The translations under genes were made by a program, and so were the position numbers. The notes beneath the pieces were generated by a model. The model made no database searches. It saw nothing but the letters and a program-made list of their open reading frames with translations, and had not been told where the DNA came from. Source: Rhodobacter aestuarii (GTDB lineage: Bacteria > Pseudomonadota > Alphaproteobacteria > Rhodobacterales > Rhodobacteraceae). From it: a stretch of 64,000 bases of DNA. The number at the start of each line of letters is the position of its first letter. Positions within the stretch are counted from its first letter, which is position 1. Of the stretch, positions 51,075 to 58,123 are shown in pieces. The DNA lies in the NCBI RefSeq assembly GCF_900156655.1, contig NZ_FTOG01000006.1:124001-188000 (forward strand). The letters run 5' to 3'.

Positions 51075-51396
51075 ACGGATCGAGATCGGCAAAACACCAG
51101 ATGATGGCACCGGGGAAAGCCTGCGCAGCGCTTTTGAGAAGGTGAATGCGAATTTTGCCGAACTCGCAGCCGCCTTGGCTCGGGCAAGCGCCTCGGCGGC
51201 GCGCGCAACGCTGCCAAACGGAGGTTGGCCGGGCGAGTGGGTCGCGCGCCATCTGGCCGATAGACCGCCGCAAGGAACGCCGCCTCTGCTTGGTGCGCTT
51301 TGGGTGGACGTGACCACGCAAGAGGTCTGGATCTCGACGGGCACCGCCGCATCAACAGATTGGCGCCGCCTCATGCTGGAACGGCAGGAGGGCTGA
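51067..51396 (+). CDS. Small protein with phage-tail-like N-terminal motif
   Basis: A 109-residue frame that begins with TTG at 51067; GGAG lies nine bases upstream. The N-terminus has IEIGKTPDDGTGESLRSAFE then KVNANFAEL, close to a motif at the start of phage tail or neck proteins. The C-terminal LWVDVTTQEVWISTG is also tail-like. It lies between the tiny Tat gene and the beta-helix gene inside a polysaccharide operon, with overlaps and a 1-base gap, so it is not an isolated prophage remnant. It may be a surface attachment or carbohydrate-recognition module. If the Tat gene and this one were joined by a frameshift, the product would be exported. Confidence 0.65.
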   Translation: MVERIEIGKTPDDGTGESLRSAFEKVNANFAELAAALARASASAARATLPNGGWPGEWVARHLADRPPQGTPPLLGALWVDVTTQEVWISTGTAASTDWRRLMLERQEG

Positions 51397-51397
51397 G

Positions 51398-52651
51398 ATG
51401 GGACGCGAAATCCACATTTCCGGCGCGGGCAGCGGTGCGGGGCACAGTTGGCAAGACGCGATGCCGCTAAGCGCCCTCGAAGCCGCACTGGCTGCGATTG
51501 AGCCCGATGACGAGTTGCTGATCGGCTTTCCACGAGACCGAGAGACACCGCATTTTTGGCGCGAAACGGAGGCGGTGCTGCGCCGCTCGGGCCTTGCAAG
51601 CCGCCCGATAACAATCAGCTTCGGCTTTATCGGTGGCGATGGCACACTGGTCCCGGCAACCCCAGCAAACGGCTGGGCACAGCTTCGGCGCGGCGGCTCA
51701 GGATGGCCAAGCCGCACCGCCCCGGATCTAAAGGGGCCACCCTTCCTGCGCCTCGTCGATGTTGCATACCTCACGCTCTCTGGCCCGGTCGCGGAGGGCG
51801 CACCGCAAAACGGCCTGTTGTTGCTCGAAGGGGCGCTCGATAGCCTGACCTTGCGCGATCTTCACCTGCGCCATGCAGGGCGCGTTATCGAAACCACGCG
51901 CGACACCAACGTGACCCGTCTTTGCGTCGAGTCTTGCTCTGCCCTTGGGCTTGGGCGCGGTTTTGCGCGGTTTCACAGCCTGTCCGATGCGGTTTTTCGC
52001 GATCTCTGGCTGGACGCCGGGCTCACTGACGGCGGCGGCACCAACGTCTTACAACTCATCTCGGTCGTTGCCGGAGAGAACCTGCGCTTTGAAAACGTTA
52101 CCCTACGCAATGCGGTCAGCGCGATTGACGCTCAGGCGCGCGGCTCCAGTTACGTTCAGGGCGATGGTATTGTTTTAGAAGAAGAAACCCGCGCGGCGCG
52201 GTTCTTTAACTGCCATGCGGTGAATATGGGCGATGCCGGGTTTGACCTGAAATGCGATGGCATTGAGATGACCGATTGCTCGATGCATGGCTGCAAATAT
52301 GGCGTGCGCATCTGGCGCAACAACCCAAACAACAAACTGACCCGTGTGACCATGACGGCCATGCGCCCAAGGGCGCGCAATGCCGCCGCCTGCATGTGGC
52401 TTGGGGGGCAGGCAACCTTGACGGATTGCCACTTGATCGCTGGGGCAGGCAGTGCCGCAATCCGCTTTGGCAATGGCCCCGATACATCAGAGCGGCGCGC
52501 AACACTGATCGGCGGAGAGATTGATACCGCTGGTGGTGGGAGTTTTCTGGCCGGCGAACCGGGCGAGGCGGTGCTGCGCGACGTTCTGCTAGATGGCCGA
52601 CCGATCACCGGTCTGGCCCGTTGGGATGGGCAAACGGTGAGCTTCTCATGA
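51398..52651 (+). CDS. Right-handed beta-helix protein of the alginate-like cluster
   Basis: A 417-residue protein with repeated short beta-strand motifs typical of pectate-lyase-like folds: LTLRDLHLRHAGRVIETT, AARFFNCHAVNMGDAGFDLK and DGIEMTDCSMHGCKYGVRIW. In alginate operons the position before alg8 often belongs to a carbohydrate-active enzyme, such as the epimerase AlgG. The AlgG signature DPHD is absent here, so it is not a clear C5-epimerase. No classical signal peptide is visible. The start at 51398 has AGGAGGGCTGAG. Its stop overlaps alg8 (ATGA). Lyase, hydrolase or structural roles are all possible. Confidence 0.8.
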   Translation: MGREIHISGAGSGAGHSWQDAMPLSALEAALAAIEPDDELLIGFPRDRETPHFWRETEAVLRRSGLASRPITISFGFIGGDGTLVPATPANGWAQLRRGGSGWPSRTAPDLKGPPFLRLVDVAYLTLSGPVAEGAPQNGLLLLEGALDSLTLRDLHLRHAGRVIETTRDTNVTRLCVESCSALGLGRGFARFHSLSDAVFRDLWLDAGLTDGGGTNVLQLISVVAGENLRFENVTLRNAVSAIDAQARGSSYVQGDGIVLEEETRAARFFNCHAVNMGDAGFDLKCDGIEMTDCSMHGCKYGVRIWRNNPNNKLTRVTMTAMRPRARNAAACMWLGGQATLTDCHLIAGAGSAAIRFGNGPDTSERRATLIGGEIDTAGGGSFLAGEPGEAVLRDVLLDGRPITGLARWDGQTVSFS

Positions 52652-54216
52652 CAGACGTCCCACAGCATCGCCCCACATCGCCTTTCTCTCAACGGCTATG
52701 GGCACAGCCCGACATTTGGCATTGGTGGGCACTTTACTTTGGGCTTGCCACCGCCTTGTGGAGCACGGCCCTCACCCTGCCCCGCCCGGACGGGACAGTT
52801 CTTTTCTTCCTAACATTGGGCGGGCTTGCGGCCTGGCGCTACAGTTGGTGGAGCCTGCATCAGATCCGCGCGTTGATCTTTTTGCATCGGGTCTATCCAC
52901 GGTTGCGTGCCCGCGCCACAGCCGCCGCAGCTTACAAAAGCGTTCCGCATCTTTACGTGGTCGTACTGTCTTACGGCATGAGCCCGCAGATGATCGCGCG
53001 ATGCTATCTGGGCCTGTGCCGCGCCGCGTTGAATGCGAATGTCCCAACCACGATCATCGCCTCCGTCACGTCAAACCGCGATGTGCGCATTCTCAACCGG
53101 CTTTATGCCGATCTCGGCGCACCGACGCAGATCCGTTTTCACGCGCAGTTCCAAGACGGCAAAGGCAAGCGCCGCGCCATTTCAGAGGCGCTGCGCGCGA
53201 TTTCCCGCGATGCCCTGCCGCCCGGTGCTATTGTGACCTTGATGGATGGCGATGTGGTTTTGGCGCCCGATGCCTTTTCAAAATCGCTGCCCTTCTTTTT
53301 GGCCGATCCGGGGTTGGATGCGATCACCACCAACAACCGCGCCGAGGTCACGGGCACGCCGATCGCGCAACAGTGGTTCGCGCTGCGGCTCGCACAGCGC
53401 CACGCGCTTATGGCCTCGATGGCGTTGTCGAAACGCTTGCTTGTTTTAACCGGGCGCTTTTCCCTGTTTCGGGCAGAAATCGCCACTTCGGAGGCCTTTG
53501 TGCGGCGCGTCGAGACCGATCGGATCTCGCATTGGCGCCATGGCGAGATCACCTTTTTGACCGGAGACGACAAAAGCACTTGGTTTCAGGTGCTTTGTGA
53601 AGGCCGCCGGATGCTCTACTTGCCCGATGTCTATGCCACCGGGATCGAGGCGCTTCCTGCTCCGGGAAAATTCTTTCCGGCATCCAGCAAACTGATGACA
53701 CGTTGGTTTGGAAATATGCTGCGCGCGAATGGCCGCGCTATTGGGCTCGGCCCGCGCCGCGTTGGGCCCTTTGTTTGGTGGGCGCTGATTGATCAGCGCT
53801 TGTCAATCTGGACCGCGCTGACCGGCCCCATCTCGACCCTGTTCCTGTGCTTCTACTATAGCCCGGTCTTCGCGATTTATTATCTGGCGCTGGCCTTTGT
53901 GACCCGCGGCGTCATGTCGGCGATGGCTGGGGCCCATTACAAACGCTTCCACCCAAGCTGGCCGTTCTTGATGTATTACAACCAAGTCTGGGGCGGGATG
54001 CTGAAATCGATCCTGACCTACCACCTAGACCGCCAAAGCTGGACCCGCCAAGCGATCAAAACCCGCCATGCGGATCGGCTTTCCCGCACGACCGGTTGGG
54101 CCTTGCATGCCGCAACACTCGCCTGTTTCACACTCGCGGTTGGCACGATGATCGGCGTGATCACCGATGTGAGCCCCGGCACAACCACGGAAATTGCGCG
54201 CCTTCTACGACTTTGA
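52648..54216 (+). CDS. alg8: Alg8-like family 2 glycosyltransferase (mannuronan synthase-type)
   Basis: A 522-residue inner-membrane polymerase. N-terminal membrane segments flank residues 25-70. The GT2 core has VVVLSYGMSPQMIARCYLGL, DxD in LMDGDVVLAPDAF near residue 199, and the Alg8-specific FLTGDDKSTWFQVL near residue 304. The LMTRWFGNMLRANGRAIGLG motif is near residue 349, and the tail has LDRQSWTRQAIK. These match Alg8 of Pseudomonas and Azotobacter closely. Alg8 polymerises GDP-mannuronate and needs Alg44. The start at 52648 overlaps the beta-helix stop (ATGA). Whether the donor is GDP-mannuronate or another uronate is not proven, because algD is not in the window. Confidence 0.93.
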   Translation: MTDVPQHRPTSPFSQRLWAQPDIWHWWALYFGLATALWSTALTLPRPDGTVLFFLTLGGLAAWRYSWWSLHQIRALIFLHRVYPRLRARATAAAAYKSVPHLYVVVLSYGMSPQMIARCYLGLCRAALNANVPTTIIASVTSNRDVRILNRLYADLGAPTQIRFHAQFQDGKGKRRAISEALRAISRDALPPGAIVTLMDGDVVLAPDAFSKSLPFFLADPGLDAITTNNRAEVTGTPIAQQWFALRLAQRHALMASMALSKRLLVLTGRFSLFRAEIATSEAFVRRVETDRISHWRHGEITFLTGDDKSTWFQVLCEGRRMLYLPDVYATGIEALPAPGKFFPASSKLMTRWFGNMLRANGRAIGLGPRRVGPFVWWALIDQRLSIWTALTGPISTLFLCFYYSPVFAIYYLALAFVTRGVMSAMAGAHYKRFHPSWPFLMYYNQVWGGMLKSILTYHLDRQSWTRQAIKTRHADRLSRTTGWALHAATLACFTLAVGTMIGVITDVSPGTTTEIARLLRL

Positions 54217-54284
54217 TCCCTCCCCTTTGTTCCGGTGGCCCACGGCTTCGGGGCCACCCGCAACCAGATGCGAGACACCAAAGG

Positions 54285-55739
54285 ATGAATACACAGAACA
54301 ATTCTCAGCCAGAGGCGCTGCCACGCGTTGAAATGCTCGGCCGCTCGCCTCTGCGCAGCCGACCCGTTCATCTCAATTTTTTTGTCGTTTTCGACAACAC
54401 CGTGCATGAAGGCGTGTCGTTCACTCTGGATGAAATGACCGTCTATGCCGCGCCGGCGGCACAAGAAGGCGGCGACATACCGCCCTTACCCAAACCCGGC
54501 GAAAGCCTGCAAGCGCTGCTGCGGATCAACCTGCATGGCTTCACTTTTGAGGTCAAAACCCGTGCAATCTTGCGCCAGCACGGGATGGAAGCGTCGGACC
54601 CAACGCTGACCTTTGCCTTTGAAAACCTCGCCCCAACGCATCGTGAGGCGCTGCGCCGGATCATTCGCAGCTATCACGCGGGGCTTGTTGCTTCGCCCAG
54701 CGATTTATTGGACCGCTCCGACGATCCGACCTTTGCCGAAACGACCGACGGCGCCGAGCAAAACACCACGCGTGGACGCAATCTGCTGACGCTGGGTCTG
54801 TCATTTGCGGTGATCCTTGGGGCGCTTGGCTTCATTGCCACCGCGCTTTACGACCATGCCGTTTTTGTGCCTGCGCGCTTTGCCACCGTCACGGCGGCAC
54901 GGCTTGATCTGCGTGCGCCGGAAATGGGGCAAGTCTCAAGCCGGATCACTGCGGTGGGCACGCGCGTGGCGCGCGATGCACCGCTCTATTCAATCTCTGT
55001 CGATGCGCTCGACACCGAAAGGTTCGAGACAACGGCGAAGCTGGAAGCGTTGTCGATTGCTTCAGCTTCGGGAGGCGGCGTGGCCACAGCACCGCACCAG
55101 GACACGCCGCCGACCGCCGCGCCGGGCTACCTGCAACCCGCGTTTTCCCTCGCCTCACTGGATACTCTGGAATTCGCCTCCGATGATGGCGATCTGGCCT
55201 TTGCCGCGGATGCAGAAGCCAGACCAGCTTCCGTCAACGCAGCAGCGGGAGAGCCCGCCGTCGGCCAAGCGGAAACCCGCGCCCTGCTCATGGCCCGCCA
55301 ACGCGCGCTTGAAATGCGCAAAACCGCGCTTGATGCCTATGCGCCCTGTGACTGCATCGTGCAGTGGTATCAAGAAGATGGGGCATGGGTTTTGGCCGGT
55401 GATCTGGTGATGACCCTGACGCGCGCCGACCCTGAGGCCTTGCGGATCGAGACCTTGGTGCCTGTGGCCGATGCGCGCAATCTGGCCGTGGGCCAAGGCG
55501 GAGCCGTCGTTACCCCGATTTCGGGGGCGCCGTTTCACGCAACAATCGAGCGGATCACCCTCACACCAGATGCACAACCCCGCTTTGGCTTTCCAGACAG
55601 GCTGCGGCGCGAAGACACGCTGGCCTCGGTTCTGCTCAAGGCGGACCAGCCACTTGATGCCGCGCAAATCGGGCAACCGCTGGAAGTCGTACTGCGCCGC
55701 AATTCTCTGGTTGCACGGCTGTTTGGGTCGGGCGCATGA
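54285..55739 (+). CDS. alg44: Alg44-like PilZ/HlyD-type alginate co-polymerase
   Basis: A 484-residue protein. The N-terminus (residues 10-120) is a PilZ-like domain, then one membrane segment near residues 173-193 (LTLGLSFAVILGALGFIATA), then a periplasmic HlyD-like domain (FATVTAARLDLRAPEMGQVS). This is the Alg44 layout; Alg44 binds cyclic-di-GMP and activates Alg8. The RxxxR half is present (Arg20-Arg24). The (D/N)xSxxG half looks degenerate at LDEMTVYA, with Met where Ser is expected. The start at 54285 lies within AAAGG, with tight spacing. It sits between alg8 and algL; its stop overlaps algL (ATGA). Confidence 0.86.
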   Translation: MNTQNNSQPEALPRVEMLGRSPLRSRPVHLNFFVVFDNTVHEGVSFTLDEMTVYAAPAAQEGGDIPPLPKPGESLQALLRINLHGFTFEVKTRAILRQHGMEASDPTLTFAFENLAPTHREALRRIIRSYHAGLVASPSDLLDRSDDPTFAETTDGAEQNTTRGRNLLTLGLSFAVILGALGFIATALYDHAVFVPARFATVTAARLDLRAPEMGQVSSRITAVGTRVARDAPLYSISVDALDTERFETTAKLEALSIASASGGGVATAPHQDTPPTAAPGYLQPAFSLASLDTLEFASDDGDLAFAADAEARPASVNAAAGEPAVGQAETRALLMARQRALEMRKTALDAYAPCDCIVQWYQEDGAWVLAGDLVMTLTRADPEALRIETLVPVADARNLAVGQGGAVVTPISGAPFHATIERITLTPDAQPRFGFPDRLRREDTLASVLLKADQPLDAAQIGQPLEVVLRRNSLVARLFGSGA

Positions 55740-56911
55740 GGGGGCACGTTCAGGCCGCGCTTTTGGCCATGCTGCTTCTTCCCTCCCCGCTCGAAAGCCA
55801 AACCACCGCCCCGCGGCCAACCGGGGCCTCTGTCTTTCCGGTGCGCGAAGCGGTGGATGTCTCTCGTTTCAAGGTCACCAACCGGGCGGCGAGCTTTTTG
55901 GATTTGCCCGCGCGCCGCGCGGCTCTGAAAACGGCGAACACCCCGCTCCTACTGGACGAGATTGCCAGCGCAAAATTCGGAATGAGTTGCCGCGATGCGA
56001 TGGCCCTGCCAATCCCCGAGCCCGGTTTTACCGTGCCCGGATTCTATGTTGATCGCGCCGGCTGGCGGGATGCGGTGCAGGTGTTCATCGGCTTTGAAAA
56101 AACGGTGAGCAACTTGGCAAATGCGCAGCTGGTGGCGGAGGATGACTACCACGCCCAGTGTCTTGTCGATCTGCTGAGCAAATGGGCGCAAGCAAAAGCG
56201 CTTGAGAATTTTGGCTATAGCCCGGATGAACCGCAGGCTTGGTACACAGTGGAAAGTGCGCTTTTCGCGGCGGCCTTCGCGCTTTCGATGGTGCGAGATC
56301 AACTACCAGATCGGCAAGGCGATCTGGCAGAAATCGACGCGTGGATGGTCCGCCTTGCGCGCGGACATTCCGCGATCAGCGGCCTGCCGAGCACGGCTTG
56401 CTGCAACAACCACTTCTACCGTCGCGGGCTCTACGCAGCGATCATCGGCATCATGGCCGAGGACGATGCGCTGTTTCAATATGGTGCGCGCGCCTATCTG
56501 ACCGCGCTGGATTTGGCCTCGGCCGATGGTTGGCTCAAGCTGGAAATGATGCGCGGGCGTCGGGCCGCGCATTACCAAAACTTCGCCACGCTTTACCTTG
56601 TTTTTCTGGCCGAACTGCTCGAGTCACAAGGCTATGACGCCTATGCAATGCGCGGCACACACGGAGCGCGGATGGGTGACATTGCGGGGCGCGCGATTGA
56701 TGCGATCATCACGCCCGAGGTTGTGCTTGCCCATGGCGGCTCGGGGGAGCAGATCACCCCAATGGAACGGGACCCCCAATTTTTGGTTTGGCTGGAACCC
56801 TATGCGCATCGGGTGGATGACCCGCGGATCGATGACCTACTGAAAGAACGTCGCCCGCTTTACAATCGTGGCCTGGGCGGATCTTTGACGCTGCTTTTCA
56901 TGCCCAATTAG
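55736..56911 (+). CDS. algL: AlgL-like periplasmic alginate lyase (PL5 type)
   Basis: A 391-residue periplasmic enzyme with a signal peptide-like N-terminus (AALLAMLLLPSPLESQ, no strong AxA). The catalytic residues known from Pseudomonas AlgL are all present: Asn/His in CNNHFYRRGLYAA near residue 223, and Arg with Tyr seven positions later in RGRRAAHYQNFA near residue 278. The substrate-binding WAQAKAL is near residue 150. In alginate producers AlgL clears polymer from the periplasm and edits chain length. It is the last gene of the block, followed by a bidirectional terminator. Confidence 0.9.
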   Translation: MRGHVQAALLAMLLLPSPLESQTTAPRPTGASVFPVREAVDVSRFKVTNRAASFLDLPARRAALKTANTPLLLDEIASAKFGMSCRDAMALPIPEPGFTVPGFYVDRAGWRDAVQVFIGFEKTVSNLANAQLVAEDDYHAQCLVDLLSKWAQAKALENFGYSPDEPQAWYTVESALFAAAFALSMVRDQLPDRQGDLAEIDAWMVRLARGHSAISGLPSTACCNNHFYRRGLYAAIIGIMAEDDALFQYGARAYLTALDLASADGWLKLEMMRGRRAAHYQNFATLYLVFLAELLESQGYDAYAMRGTHGARMGDIAGRAIDAIITPEVVLAHGGSGEQITPMERDPQFLVWLEPYAHRVDDPRIDDLLKERRPLYNRGLGGSLTLLFMPN

Positions 56912-56935
56912 GTCCGGCCTTCTCAATCCAAAACG

Positions 56936-56966
56936 CAAAAGCCGCGCGAATTGCGCGGCTTCTTTT
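56936..56966. terminator. Bidirectional terminator between algL and galU
   Basis: An 8-bp stem AGCCGCGC/GCGCGGCT (56940-56947 and 56953-56960) with loop GAATT. TCTTTT follows on the plus strand and CTTTTGC on the minus strand, so it can end both convergent operons. Confidence 0.9.
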
Positions 56967-56981
56967 GCACTTGGGGGCAGA

Positions 56982-57896
56982 TCACTCAGCTGCAGTCCGA
57001 GCGACGCGCAATGCCTCGCGCTCAATGATCATTTCATGCAGAAATTCGTTGAATTCCTCCCGCAGATCATCGCGCGCCAAGCCAAAGGCGACCGTCGCCT
57101 GCAAGAACCCCGCTTTGGAGCCGCAATCATAGCGCTGACCACGAAAGCGGAAACCATAGACCGGATTGCCAACGGCAATCTCTTCGGCGATCGCATCGGT
57201 CAGTTGGATTTCACCGCCCGCGCCCTCTTTTTTCTTGTTGAGGTTCTGCATCACCTTGGGCGTCAGAATATAACGCCCGATCACCGCAAGGTTCGAAGGC
57301 GCCTCCTCGGGTTTGGGTTTTTCAACCATCCCTTTCACGCGCACGAGCGAGGACATATCTTCGGCAATATCCAAAACGCCGTAGGAGGCGGTTTGCTCGG
57401 GCGGAACTTCCATCGCGGCAACGACATTTCCGCCGGTTTCCGCATGCGCTTCGATCATTTGCTGCAAGCAGGGTTTGTCTGCTGCAATGACATCATCGGT
57501 CAACAAAACGGCGAACGGCTCATTGCCAATCAGACGCCGGGCGCACCAAACGGCATGGCCAAGACCAAGCGGCTGGTTTTGCCGGACATAAGCGATGGCG
57601 CCAGAATCCATATTGGAGGTTCTAAGCGTTTCAAGAAGCTTGGTTTTGCCTTTGCGGCGCAAAGACGCCTCAAGCTCGGGCGCATCATCGAAATAGTCTT
57701 CCAGCGCGGATTTCCCACGCGAGGTGACGAAAATGAATTCCTTAATCCCTGCCGCCCGCGCTTCATCAATGGCGTATTGGATCAGTGGGCGGTCCACCAG
57801 AGTCAGGATCTCTTTCGGGATCGACTTGGTGGCGGGAAGGAACCGGGTTCCCAAACCAGCGACCGGGAAGATCGCCTTTTTGACCTTACGTTGCAT
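56982..57896 (-). CDS. galU: UTP-glucose-1-phosphate uridylyltransferase
   Basis: A 304-residue enzyme making UDP-glucose from UTP and glucose 1-phosphate. Motifs are FPVAGLGTRFLPATKSIPKE near residue 10, LTDDVIAADKPCLQ near 131 and KGMVEKPKPEEAPSNLAVIG near 190, with the Lys/Asp set of the family. The start at 57896 is the only early Met. UDP-glucose from GalU is the substrate of Ugd, whose gene lies at the other end of the locus; together they make UDP-glucuronate. It is divergent from nothing and has its own 226-base upstream region. Confidence 0.96.
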   Translation of the reverse strand: MQRKVKKAIFPVAGLGTRFLPATKSIPKEILTLVDRPLIQYAIDEARAAGIKEFIFVTSRGKSALEDYFDDAPELEASLRRKGKTKLLETLRTSNMDSGAIAYVRQNQPLGLGHAVWCARRLIGNEPFAVLLTDDVIAADKPCLQQMIEAHAETGGNVVAAMEVPPEQTASYGVLDIAEDMSSLVRVKGMVEKPKPEEAPSNLAVIGRYILTPKVMQNLNKKKEGAGGEIQLTDAIAEEIAVGNPVYGFRFRGQRYDCGSKAGFLQATVAFGLARDDLREEFNEFLHEMIIEREALRVARTAAE

Positions 57897-58123
57897 GCGT
57901 TGCCTTTCATTGCGGAAGGAATGCTGCGAGTCTCTTGCCTTTACGAATTATAACCCGGGGCCCTCAGTTTCGTCCCGCGCGGCAACCGAAATTAGGCTTT
58001 CCATATACCTATTTTTGAAACGCTGCCCGTTTGCCCAAAGAAATGCGCCATTTTCGATCACTTCATGAACAGTTTAGACGATGTGATACGCAAACAGGGG
58101 CTCCAGCCTATCCAACGGAAGGG

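Noticed and set aside
51067-51396. Prophage remnant based on tail-like N-terminus
   Set aside because: No other phage gene is near, and the gene is tightly packed between polysaccharide genes with overlapping or adjacent ends.
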